Below are positions 31,005-39,453 of a DNA stretch of 64,000 bases, one piece after another (within the stretch, counting starts at the first letter, position 1; each line of letters starts with the position of its first letter). Where the stretch lies: positions 42,923 to 106,922 of the forward strand of contig NZ_JBIPKH010000009.1 in the NCBI RefSeq assembly GCF_044068625.1, given 5' to 3'. Origin of the DNA: Desulfurivibrio sp044068625. GTDB lineage: Bacteria; Desulfobacterota; Desulfobulbia; Desulfobulbales; Desulfurivibrionaceae. A model generated the notes under the pieces. It worked only from the letters and a program-made list of their open reading frames with translations, was not told the DNA's origin and ran no database searches. A program made the translations under genes and the position numbers.

Positions 31005-32600
31005 ATGAGCAGTCTGGTGCGTTTGCAGCCGGTCGCGGCCCCCCCGCCCAGCTTGAGCGACAATACCGCCGACCTGGACCGGTTGTTGCGGGCCCTGCGC
31101 CATGATCTGGCGGCGGAGGGCGACCGGCTGCTGAGCGTGCCCCATCGTCGCATGACCCGGGTGGCCGAGCGTTTCCGGGCCTGTGGCTTCGGCGGAGTGG
31201 CGGTACTCAATGAGGACCAGGGGCGGCTGGAACCGGTGGATCTGTTGCCGGCCATTCCCCCCCGGCTGCCGGCCATGGCCCTCGATCTGGGCACCACCCA
31301 CCTGGAGGCGGTGCTGCTGGATCTGCTCAGCGGCCAGGAGCTGGCCCGGGCCACCCGGGTAAACAGCCAGATCAGCCATGGTGATGATATCCTCACCCGC
31401 ATCCACTATGCCACCGGCGGCCGGGGCCGGGAGGGGTGTCTGGAAGTTCTGCAGCAGGCGGTCCTGGGTGACACCAATGCCCTGGCTCGGGAGCTGGCCG
31501 CGGTCGCCGGCTGCGCCGCCACGGATATCCGGGCGCTCAGCCTGGCGGGCAACAGTGCCATGGCCCATCTGTTTCTGGGGCTCAACCCTTACCACCTCTG
31601 CCGGGAACCTTATATCCCCTTGGTCAACTCCCCCGGCCCGGTGGCCGCCGCCGAGCTGGGCTTGAAGCTGCACGCCGCCGCCCCGGTCCATGTTTTGCCC
31701 GGGGTGGGGGCCTATTTCGGCGGTGATCTCCTGGCCGGGATCGTGGCCAGCGACCTGGATCTGGCCGAAAAGCCGGAGATGCTGATCGATGTCGGGACCA
31801 ACGCCGAGGTGGTGGTGGGTTGCCGTGACTGGCTGGTGGCCTGCGCCGGGGCCGCCGGGCCCGCCCTGGAGGGCGGAGTGGCCAAGATGGGGATGCGGGC
31901 CGGGCCGGGGGTGATCGAACGGGTGGATATCGATCCCGCTTCCGGCCGCCTGACTTTCCGGGTTATCGGGGCGCCGGCCTTGGGAGCGGTCGCCGCTCCC
32001 AAGGCCCGGGGAATCTGCGGCTCGGGGATGATCGATCTGCTGGCGGCCCTGTTCCAGGCTGAAATGATCGATATTCGGGGCAAGTTGAGGCCGGAAAAGC
32101 TTGGTGACCGGCTGCTGGCCGGTTCCGACGGCCCGGCCTTCATCGTGGCCCGGGCCGAGGAGGCGGTCGATGGGCAACCGGTGACGGTCAGCCAGATCGA
32201 CCTTGATGCCCTGATGCGCTCCAAGGCGGCGATGTACGCCATCCTCGGCACCCTGATGGAGCAGGTGGGGCTGCCCTTTGCCGCCCTGGAGCGGATCCAC
32301 GTGGCCGGGGCCTTCGGCCGCCATATCGATCCCCGCCGGGCGGTGATCATGGGAATGATCCCCGACCTGCCGCTCTCGACCTACCGGCCGTTGGGCAACA
32401 GCTCTCTGGCCGGGGCCCGCCGCTATCTGCTGGAGGGGGAGGCGCGCCGGCGTATCGGCGAAGTGGCCCGGAAGATCACCTATATCGAGTTGAACGTCAA
32501 TCACGAATTCATGATCCGCTTCTCCGGGTCGCGGTTCATACCCCATACCGATCGGGCCCTCTTCCCGTCGGTGCCTTATCAACTGACGGAAAACAGATGA
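31005..32600 (+). CDS. RACo/RamA-like ASKHA corrinoid-activation family protein without Fe-S domain
   Basis: 531 residues from the ATG at 31005, preceded by AAGGAGAGG. The C-terminal ~440 residues are the DUF4445-type ASKHA domain of the reductive activators of corrinoid proteins: MALDLGTTHLEAVLLD (91-106), NSQISHGDDILTRI, LAGNSAMAHLFLG, VLPGVGAYFGGDLLAG, MLIDVGTNAEVVVG, ARGICGSGMIDLLA, and the C-terminal IPHTDRALFPSV. Known members carry an N-terminal [2Fe-2S] or a C-terminal ferredoxin domain. Here the first ~90 residues hold only one cysteine (Cys60), so electrons must come from another protein. It overlaps msbA by 4 bases, an odd partner. Confidence 0.85.
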   Translation: MSSLVRLQPVAAPPPSLSDNTADLDRLLRALRHDLAAEGDRLLSVPHRRMTRVAERFRACGFGGVAVLNEDQGRLEPVDLLPAIPPRLPAMALDLGTTHLEAVLLDLLSGQELARATRVNSQISHGDDILTRIHYATGGRGREGCLEVLQQAVLGDTNALARELAAVAGCAATDIRALSLAGNSAMAHLFLGLNPYHLCREPYIPLVNSPGPVAAAELGLKLHAAAPVHVLPGVGAYFGGDLLAGIVASDLDLAEKPEMLIDVGTNAEVVVGCRDWLVACAGAAGPALEGGVAKMGMRAGPGVIERVDIDPASGRLTFRVIGAPALGAVAAPKARGICGSGMIDLLAALFQAEMIDIRGKLRPEKLGDRLLAGSDGPAFIVARAEEAVDGQPVTVSQIDLDALMRSKAAMYAILGTLMEQVGLPFAALERIHVAGAFGRHIDPRRAVIMGMIPDLPLSTYRPLGNSSLAGARRYLLEGEARRRIGEVARKITYIELNVNHEFMIRFSGSRFIPHTDRALFPSVPYQLTENR

Positions 32601-34318
32601 ACGACAAGGAACTGCTGCTTCGTATCTACCAGTGGATCAAACCCTACCGCCGGCGCCTGTCCTTGGCCATGATCGGCATGATCATGGTGGCGGGCTTCAG
32701 CGGTGCCCAGGCTTACATGATCAAGCCGCTGCTGGATAAAATCTTCTTCGAACAGGATCGGACCCTGCTTAATCTGCTGCCCCTGATTCTGATTTTGATT
32801 TTTCTGTTCAAGGGTATTTCCTATTATGTTTACCGTTACTTGCTGGATACCGTCGGTCAGAATGTGGTCCGGGATTTGCGCAAGGAGATTTTCCGCCATA
32901 TCCACGCCTTGCCGGTTGCCTTTTTCCATAAAGCCTCCACCGGTGAGCTGATTTCCCGGGTAATCTCCGACGTCACCCTGATCCAGAGCGCGGTTTCCAA
33001 GGCCCTGGTCAGTCTGCTGCGGGATCTGGTCCAGGTGGTGGTGCTGCTGGGGGTGGTTTTTTATCTCGACTGGCAGATGGCCCTGGTCACCTTTGTCCTG
33101 CTGCCCATGGCCGCCGTGCCCATCGTCCATTTCGGCAAGCGTTTCCGCCGCAACAGCGTCAGCAATCAGCAGACCGTGGCCTTGATCTCCGGAGCCCTGC
33201 ACGAGACCATCGGCGGCCACCGGATCGTCAAGGCCTTCGGGATGGAGGCCTACGAACATCGCCGGTTCTTTGCCCTGATCGACCGGCTCTACAAGATCAT
33301 CGTCAAGGAGATCCAGATCCGCAGCCTGCAGCATCCGGTGATGGAGCTGATCGGCGGGATCGCCCTGGCCGGGATCATCTGGTACGGCGGCCACCAGGTC
33401 CTGGCGGGGGATTCCACCCCGGGTACCTTTATCGCCTTCCTCACCGCCCTGGTCATGGTTTATGAGCCGGTCAAGGGGATCAGCAGCCTCAACAGCGAGG
33501 TGATGCAGGGACTGGCGGCCTCGACCCGGGTTTTTAACCTGCTTGACGTGCAACCCGATATCGTTGACCGCCCGGGGGCCGTCGAGCTGCCCGTTTTCCA
33601 CCGGGCCATCGAGTTTCAAGGAGTAACCTTCAGTTATGACGGGACAAATCCGGTGCTGCGGGATCTCAATCTCACGGTTGCCGCCGGCCAGGTTCTGGCC
33701 ATTGTCGGCCCCAGCGGCGGCGGCAAAACCACCCTGGTCAACCTGATCCCCCGTTTTTTCGAGGTGAGCGAGGGCCGAATCCTGCTGGACGGCCATGATC
33801 TGCGGGAGGTCACCCTGACTTCCCTGCGGGCCCAGATCGCCATCGTCGAGCAGCATACGGTACTGTTCAACGACACCGTCCGCAACAACATCGCTTACGG
33901 CGATCTGGAGCGGAGCGAGGAGGAGATCATCGCCGCCGCCAAGGCCGCCCATGCCTACGATTTTATTCGGGAACTGCCCGAGGGGTTTGAGACGGTGATC
34001 GGTGAGGGCGGGGCCCGACTCTCCGGCGGCCAGCGCCAGCGGCTCTCCATCGCCCGGGCCTTGCTGAAGAACGCCCCGATCCTGATCCTGGACGAGGCGA
34101 CTTCGGCCCTGGATACCGAGTCGGAACGGGAGGTGCAGAAGGCCCTGGAAAACCTCATGGCCAACCGCACCACCCTGGTGATCGCCCACCGCCTCTCGAC
34201 GATCAAGAATGCCGATCGGATCATCGTCATGCAGGAGGGCCGGATTGTCGAGGATGGCGACCACGAATCCCTGCTGCAAGGCCAGGGGCTTTACCGGACG
34301 TTACACACGATGCAGTAG
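32597..34318 (+). CDS. msbA: lipid A / LPS flippase MsbA
   Basis: 573 residues, a complete half-transporter. Six membrane helices lie within 1-320 and a nucleotide-binding domain follows from ~340. Walker A is GPSGGGKTT at 371-379, signature LSGGQRQR from 475, Walker B LILDEATSALD and the H-loop in VIAHRLSTIKNAD. Length and the intracellular-loop sequences fit MsbA, which flips core-lipid A across the inner membrane. The surrounding glycosyltransferase, O-antigen ligase and lptFG genes agree. It is coupled to the ASKHA gene upstream. Confidence 0.93.
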   Translation: MNDKELLLRIYQWIKPYRRRLSLAMIGMIMVAGFSGAQAYMIKPLLDKIFFEQDRTLLNLLPLILILIFLFKGISYYVYRYLLDTVGQNVVRDLRKEIFRHIHALPVAFFHKASTGELISRVISDVTLIQSAVSKALVSLLRDLVQVVVLLGVVFYLDWQMALVTFVLLPMAAVPIVHFGKRFRRNSVSNQQTVALISGALHETIGGHRIVKAFGMEAYEHRRFFALIDRLYKIIVKEIQIRSLQHPVMELIGGIALAGIIWYGGHQVLAGDSTPGTFIAFLTALVMVYEPVKGISSLNSEVMQGLAASTRVFNLLDVQPDIVDRPGAVELPVFHRAIEFQGVTFSYDGTNPVLRDLNLTVAAGQVLAIVGPSGGGKTTLVNLIPRFFEVSEGRILLDGHDLREVTLTSLRAQIAIVEQHTVLFNDTVRNNIAYGDLERSEEEIIAAAKAAHAYDFIRELPEGFETVIGEGGARLSGGQRQRLSIARALLKNAPILILDEATSALDTESEREVQKALENLMANRTTLVIAHRLSTIKNADRIIVMQEGRIVEDGDHESLLQGQGLYRTLHTMQ

Positions 34319-34376
34319 AAGGTGGCCGGGATGGGCCGTGGACAAAGGAGCCGATAAGGTTTGAAGGAGAGCTGAG

Positions 34377-35132
34377 ATGATCACCCGCAACGTGGTTTGC
34401 ATGAAATGGGGCAAAAAGTACAGTCCGGAGTACGTCAATATCCTGGCCCGGATGGTGCGCCGCAACATCACCCCGCCCTACCGCTTTATCTGTCTGACCG
34501 ATGACCCGGCCGGGATCGAGGAGGAGGTTGAGGTCAGGCCGATTCCCCCGTTCACCGAGCCCGCTCCCGAATATTACCGCCAATGCCAGGCCTGGCGCAA
34601 GTTGCTGCTTTTCGAGGACCCGCTCTACGACCTGACCGGCAAAATCCTCTTTTTCGACCTGGATGTGGTGATCGTGGGCAATATTGACTGCTTTTTCGAC
34701 TACGCCGACAAGCTGGCCATCGTCGAGAACTGGTCCCAGCCCAACCGGCTCATCGGCCAGGCCTCGGCCTTTTGCTTCGAGGTGGGCAAGTATCGTGAGC
34801 TGCTCAGTGAATATCTGGCCCACCCCGATGAGACCGCCCGGCAGTATCGTACCGAGCAGGTCTACATCACCCGCCGATTGGGGCGGGGGAATTTCGAGTT
34901 TTTCCCCGCTGAGTGGTGTCGGAGCTTCAAGTTCCACTGTATGCCCGGGGGGATTCTGAACAGTTTTCTCACCCCCAAACAGGCCGGCAAGGAGGCCCGG
35001 GTCATTGTCTTTCACGGCAATCCCAACCCTCCCGAGGCGATCGCCGGGGCCTGGGGCGCGCCGGTGCCCTGGTATAAAAAGTTCTACAAGACCGTCAGGC
35101 CCACCCCCTGGCTTGCCGAGTACTGGCGCTAA
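34377..35132 (+). CDS. putative GT-A fold glycosyltransferase
   Basis: 251 residues. The metal-binding DxD motif is Asp94-Leu-Asp96 in ILFFDLDVVIVGNIDCFF, as in GT-A glycosyltransferases acting on nucleotide sugars. The N-terminus (RNVVCMKWGKKYSPEYVNIL) and FICLTDDPAGI look like the GT8-like 'how-far-did-the-eyes-move' family found near LPS genes. There is no membrane helix. It lies 58 bases after msbA, in an envelope-polysaccharide block, so modification of LPS core or another glycan is likely. Donor and acceptor are unknown. Confidence 0.75.
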   Translation: MITRNVVCMKWGKKYSPEYVNILARMVRRNITPPYRFICLTDDPAGIEEEVEVRPIPPFTEPAPEYYRQCQAWRKLLLFEDPLYDLTGKILFFDLDVVIVGNIDCFFDYADKLAIVENWSQPNRLIGQASAFCFEVGKYRELLSEYLAHPDETARQYRTEQVYITRRLGRGNFEFFPAEWCRSFKFHCMPGGILNSFLTPKQAGKEARVIVFHGNPNPPEAIAGAWGAPVPWYKKFYKTVRPTPWLAEYWR

Positions 35133-35165
35133 CAGAGCTGGCCGGTACGGCCTTCGTGCTAGCGG

Positions 35166-35768
35166 TCAGCCCTTTTCACCCTCCTTTTTATAAGAGTGGA
35201 GAGTGGCAAGCAGTTGGTGGCACCTGCGCTTAACTTTGCGGCGCGCGAAGAAATCAAAATAGCTCGATATCTTGATAAACTCGTTGTTGCTGAAGCGCCC
35301 CTTTAAATCTATGGCAATAATCCGGCATGAAGAGCCGTGCTGAACCTGTAATGCCAAATTTTGCAGATTCAGATCAAAAAGCCAGACGTCATTTTTCTGT
35401 AAAAAATTGCAAAAATCGGTAGCTAACAAGATTATGTTGTCTATGTCGTACTTCTTTCCCGAAGTGAAAAGATCCCAGATCGTTTTTGAAACCGCCCCGC
35501 TGGCGTCACGAATGCAGTCGCAAACCAGGCCTTCCCCGCGGTTGGTATTGACCAAGCCGTGGCAACGGCTGATGAAGGGGAGTTGACCGTGTTTGGCGAC
35601 TAAGGCCTGAAAGCTTTTAAGCTCGCTAATATTAGCCTTTATTTCTTCTGTTTTGCCGCCGACTGGCAACTTGATCACTAAATTGGGATCCTGGGGATGA
35701 AGATAACAGACCCTCAACCCTCCCCGGCCCAGAATATGATCATCTTGTAAAATCAACTTCTGGCTCAT
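35166..35768 (-). CDS. YrbL/PhoP-network-like protein kinase-fold protein
   Basis: 200 residues resembling YrbL of the PhoP regulatory network, a small kinase-like fold. Visible are a glycine-rich start (ILGRGGLRVCYLHP), a VAIK-like Lys in LVIKLPVGG, a catalytic-loop-like WLFDLNLQNLALQ and a DFG-like IAIDLKGRF. These residues suggest ATP binding and perhaps phosphorylation of LPS core sugars or proteins. The gene is clearly lower in GC than both neighbours, and its codon use (many TTT, AAA, ATT) differs, a sign of recent transfer. It is convergent with the glycosyltransferase gene. Confidence 0.75.
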   Translation of the reverse strand: MSQKLILQDDHILGRGGLRVCYLHPQDPNLVIKLPVGGKTEEIKANISELKSFQALVAKHGQLPFISRCHGLVNTNRGEGLVCDCIRDASGAVSKTIWDLFTSGKKYDIDNIILLATDFCNFLQKNDVWLFDLNLQNLALQVQHGSSCRIIAIDLKGRFSNNEFIKISSYFDFFARRKVKRRCHQLLATLHSYKKEGEKG

Positions 35769-35917
35769 TTTTCTTTATTCTCGAGGTTGGTGAAGGTCGA
35801 GCCTGTTTGGAGGCGCTTGAAACATTCGACATAGCGGGGGATGATCACCGAGGGAGCACAAGTTCTGCTTGAATTTTTCCAGAGGCCGCCCGCCCTTGCT
35901 GGGTAAGTGCTCACGGC

Positions 35918-37204
35918 TCAGCAGATCCATGATGATCGGTGGTCTGGGCGGGCGGTGTAACCCGCTGCGGCGCAGAACAGGGCGGTCAGCCAGAAACAGA
36001 CGGCCGACCAATCGGAAGCGTAGAGGGCGTGGTGGGAGTTGAGGGGGAAAAATACCACCGCCACCGCCAGGATGTAGGGGAAGAACTCCTGGCGCTGGCT
36101 TGGCCCGGCCCGCCACCAGACCATGATCAGCATCCCCCAGGCCCCGGCGAAACCGGCAAGACCGATGATTCCGGTTTCGGCCCCGATCTCCAGGAGGGTG
36201 AGATGGGGCTGGTAGGCCCCCAGGGAGTCGGGCTCGCTGAGAAAGGGGTCGTTCTCCGGGTCGGCGGCGTAGCTCCGGTAGGCATAGCGGAAGCCCCGGG
36301 CCCCGACTCCGTTGATCGGGTTGTCGATAAACATCCGGCTCGCCGTCTGCCAGATCGGGACCCGGCGGCTGGTGGCGGCGTCAAACGACTCCAGATCGCC
36401 GCTGAAGGCCCGCAGGGAATGGTTGACCTTGCCGGCGAAAGTGGAAGAGAGGAAATAGGTCCCCGTCAGGGTGGCGGTCATCAAGATGGCGGCCAGGGCG
36501 ATCCAGCGGAGGGCCCTTTGCCGGTCCTGCCAGATCATCCAGGCCGCCAGACCGGCGAAGACCATGGTGAACATGATCCAGCCGTTGCGGCTGCCGGACA
36601 TGAACACCACCAGGGCGACGGCCGCCAGCAGGAGAAGCTGGCCAAGTTTGGGCCAGAAGCGATGGGCGTAAAACAGCAGCAGCGGCGCCAGGACCGGCAG
36701 GTGTACCCCCAGTTCCGGGCGCAGTTCACCAAAAAAACCGTTGATCCGGCCGCCGGGGGCGGTGTAGCCCAGGCTGTTGTAACCCACGGCAATCTGCAGC
36801 AGGGCGTCGGCGACCCAGATCAGCAGCACCCAGGCGCTGAGGCGGAGCAGATTTTCCGATTTTTCGGCGCTGTTGATGGTAATGATGATAAAGATTCCCG
36901 CTAAATAGAGGCGGAAAAAGGCGGCGATGGTGTTCACGCTCCGTTCGGGGTTGATCGCGCCGATCAGAGAGAGGAGCATCGGCAGCCAGAAGGCGGCAAA
37001 AATCATAGAGAAGAGGCGGATTCCCGGCCGTTGCCAGAGGGTGGTCCGCTGGCTGAGCAGGATGATCAGCCCCAGCAGGGCCATCAGGCTCAAGGGGAGT
37101 TCGAACAGGCGCCGGAAGGGGAGCAGCAGGAGGAAGGCGAAGACCAGCAGCAGGGAGGCTTGGCGTCCCAGGGCTGAACTCATTGCTTTATCGATAAAGT
37201 TCAT
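35918..37204 (-). CDS. waaL: O-antigen ligase family membrane protein (WaaL-like)
   Basis: 428 residues, about eleven to twelve membrane segments. The large periplasmic loop (~260-345) includes NPINGVGARGFRYAY and the histidine in YQPHLTLLEIGAETG, which fits the catalytic His region of O-antigen ligases. These join polymeric O-antigen from undecaprenyl diphosphate to the lipid A core. A neighbouring glycosyltransferase 4 gene and an ELM1-type gene lie upstream on the same strand. O-antigen polymerase Wzy has a similar architecture, so ligase versus polymerase is not fully settled. Confidence 0.82.
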   Translation of the reverse strand: MNFIDKAMSSALGRQASLLLVFAFLLLLPFRRLFELPLSLMALLGLIILLSQRTTLWQRPGIRLFSMIFAAFWLPMLLSLIGAINPERSVNTIAAFFRLYLAGIFIIITINSAEKSENLLRLSAWVLLIWVADALLQIAVGYNSLGYTAPGGRINGFFGELRPELGVHLPVLAPLLLFYAHRFWPKLGQLLLLAAVALVVFMSGSRNGWIMFTMVFAGLAAWMIWQDRQRALRWIALAAILMTATLTGTYFLSSTFAGKVNHSLRAFSGDLESFDAATSRRVPIWQTASRMFIDNPINGVGARGFRYAYRSYAADPENDPFLSEPDSLGAYQPHLTLLEIGAETGIIGLAGFAGAWGMLIMVWWRAGPSQRQEFFPYILAVAVVFFPLNSHHALYASDWSAVCFWLTALFCAAAGYTARPDHRSSWIC

Positions 37205-37286
37205 GGTCGGTTCCGGATTGTGTCAAGCCGAAGCGGCCAGTGGAACCGGCCTGGTAACACCGGTTCCGCGGGGGGGCGTTGGCGAA

Positions 37287-38417
37287 TTATCTTATTAACT
37301 GTTGGTAAAGATTCAGGCTTTTAGCACACATCCTTGCCGTTGTAAAGTTGCTATTGATCCACTCCTGGGCGGCGGCGCCCAGCCTTTGCCGGCGGTCGGG
37401 ATCGCCGAGCGCCTCCTTGAGGGCGAAGGCCAGGGCGGTGGGATTGTTGGGTTCCACCAGCCAACCGGTTTGGCCGGGCAGTACGGTCTCCAAGCTGCCA
37501 CCGTGGGCGGTGGCCACCACCGCCCGGCCCATGGCCCCGGCCTCCACCGTGGTCAGGCCGAAGGCCTCGGCGGCGGTGGAGGTGGCGGAAACCACCAGGT
37601 CGGCCAGCAGCAGCGCGGCGGGCATCTCCGAGCAGTGGCCCACGAATTTGACCCGCTGAGCGAGGCCCAGGCTGGCGGAAAGCTGCCGCAGTTGCCCGGC
37701 GTACTCCGGATTATCCTCGAGGTCACCCACGCAGATCGCCAGCCATGGCAACTCCTTGATCTGGGCCAGACTTCGCAGAAAGATATCGTGCCCTTTCAGG
37801 CGGGTGATCCGGCCCGGCAGCATGATGATCGGCCCCGCCGCCGGGAGTTGCCATTGCCGCCGGAGGGCGGCCACCCGTTGGGGGGGCACCGCCCCGGGGT
37901 GGAAGGTATCGGTGTTCACCCCGTCGTGGATCAGTTCGATCCGCTGCTTGGGCACCTGATAGTGCTGCTGGATATGGTCGGCAATGGCCCGGGAGACGGC
38001 GATCACCTTCTCCCCCCTGGTCATGATCGCGCTGTAGCTATTGATTGAATAAAAGCCGTGGAAGGTGGTGACCAGGTGGGGACGCCGGCCGGCCGGCAGA
38101 CTTTTCCAGGCCAGGTAGGCGATCCAGGCCGGCATCCGGGAACGGAGATGGAGGATATCCACCCGGCGCTGGCGCAGCAGGCGGCGCAGGGGAGGGATAA
38201 AGGTCAGGGAGGATGGGCTTTTTCTGCCCAGATTCATGGTGATATGTTCACTGCCCTCGGCCTCCAGCCGGGAGACCAGGCGGCCGCCTCCGGAGATCAC
38301 CAGCGACTGGTGGCCCCGTTGGGCCAGGTAGCCGGCCAACTCCAGGGTGTCGCGCTCCACCCCGCCGCTCTGCAGTTCGGGCAATACCTGGGCTACGACA
38401 ATCTTTCCGGCCACCAT
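37287..38417 (-). CDS. family 4 glycosyltransferase (GT-B)
   Basis: 376 residues from the ATG at 38417 (MVAGKIVVAQVLPELQSGG); the longer frame overlaps the upstream gene without added homology. It is a typical GT-B enzyme: the glycine-rich N-terminal ELQSGGVERDTLELA, the acceptor-side HGFYSINSY, then IELIHDGVNTDTFHPG, PGRITRLKGHDIFLRSL and the donor-binding E-x7-E in EAFGLTTVE. It probably adds a sugar to LPS core or O-antigen. It overlaps the end of the ELM1-like gene by 25 bases. Confidence 0.9.
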   Translation of the reverse strand: MVAGKIVVAQVLPELQSGGVERDTLELAGYLAQRGHQSLVISGGGRLVSRLEAEGSEHITMNLGRKSPSSLTFIPPLRRLLRQRRVDILHLRSRMPAWIAYLAWKSLPAGRRPHLVTTFHGFYSINSYSAIMTRGEKVIAVSRAIADHIQQHYQVPKQRIELIHDGVNTDTFHPGAVPPQRVAALRRQWQLPAAGPIIMLPGRITRLKGHDIFLRSLAQIKELPWLAICVGDLEDNPEYAGQLRQLSASLGLAQRVKFVGHCSEMPAALLLADLVVSATSTAAEAFGLTTVEAGAMGRAVVATAHGGSLETVLPGQTGWLVEPNNPTALAFALKEALGDPDRRQRLGAAAQEWINSNFTTARMCAKSLNLYQQLIR

Positions 38418-39340
38418 CTTCCCAGGATCTCCTTGGCGCAACGTTCCGCCTCCACCAGCGGCGCCACCGCCGGCGGAAATTTTTTGCCGGCCAACCGCTC
38501 CGCCAGATAGATGATTTGGCCCCGCTGCCGGAGCAGGTCCAGGCCCCGCTGGAATTTGTTCTGCTGCCGCCGCCACTTAACCGGCATAATTCCCACCCGG
38601 CAGCCGGCGCTCAGCGCCTCGTAAACCATGGAAATACTGTCGGCGGTGACCCAAACCTCCCGGTGGCGGTCATACTGCTCCTCGATCCAGCCGGGGGGGG
38701 TGGCCGGGGCCGGCCAGAACTGGACGCGTTCGCGGGTCGCGGCCAGTTCGGCCAGTTCGGCCACCGTTGCCGGGGGCGTCCGGGGGGAGGAAGAGATGGT
38801 CCAGTGCTGATCCGGGCGCTGATCCAGCAGGGTTTGGGCCTGGTGGAGAACCTGGGTCTGGTCCCAGAAGTGGCTCTTGGGGTCCAGGCCGCCAATCAGC
38901 AACAGGCTGTGGTTCGTTTCATGCCGCCCCTGATCCGTGGTCAGGCAGGGGGGGCCATCGGTGGGGAAAATATTGGCCCCGGCCCGGACTCCGTCGTGGG
39001 CGGGGACCAGGCAGAGATCAAAGAGGCCCCGCAGCAGGATATTGGGGTTCATGCAGCAGATCGCCCGGGAGCGGCCCCTTGATCTCAGCTTGGCCAGGAG
39101 CAGGGGCAGATGGGTCCGGCGGCCGCTGCCGATCAGCAGGTCGGCGGCGGCTCCCTTGCCATCACCCGCCCCCCGGGGTGGCCGGTGATGGTCGGCGGGC
39201 GGGGCACCGGTCAGGCGCACCTCTGTGGTGTTGACCGGGGTCAGGCGGCCCAGGGCCCGGATCAGGGCCTTGGTCTGTTTCTCATGGCCGGGGCGGCCAT
39301 CAAAATACGCGGTTATGGTCAGGTTTTTGCTGGGCGGCAT
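38393..39340 (-). CDS. ELM1/GtrOC1-type nucleotide-diphospho-sugar-like protein
   Basis: 315 residues if started at ATG 39340 (MPPSKNLTITAYFDGRPGHEKQTKAL); an upstream ATG at 39379 would add 13 residues. It resembles the mitochondrial fission ELM1 domain family of bacteria, which has a GT-B-like fold. Supporting blocks are the DGRPGHEKQTKALI start, LLIGSGRRTHLPLLLAKLRS, NIFPTDGPPCLT, LLIGGLDPKSHFWD and WVTADSISMVYEALSAG. Bacterial members cluster with LPS core genes, as here. Activity is unproven; an LPS-core sugar transferase is likely by context. Confidence 0.78.
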   Translation of the reverse strand: MPPSKNLTITAYFDGRPGHEKQTKALIRALGRLTPVNTTEVRLTGAPPADHHRPPRGAGDGKGAAADLLIGSGRRTHLPLLLAKLRSRGRSRAICCMNPNILLRGLFDLCLVPAHDGVRAGANIFPTDGPPCLTTDQGRHETNHSLLLIGGLDPKSHFWDQTQVLHQAQTLLDQRPDQHWTISSSPRTPPATVAELAELAATRERVQFWPAPATPPGWIEEQYDRHREVWVTADSISMVYEALSAGCRVGIMPVKWRRQQNKFQRGLDLLRQRGQIIYLAERLAGKKFPPAVAPLVEAERCAKEILGRWWPERLS

Positions 39341-39453
39341 GGTGTGGAGATAAGTAGCATAATTTGTCCCTGAAGTCATGTGATTTGCGGCCCGGTGAGG
39401 GGGGGGCCGGTGGCCGGTTGCGGTTGGCGGGTGGTATATGGTATAGAGCGCTG

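Noticed and set aside
35775..36116. small minus-strand gene between yrbL-like and waaL
   Set aside because: Most of it overlaps waaL in another frame, and the remaining stretch has no recognisable content.
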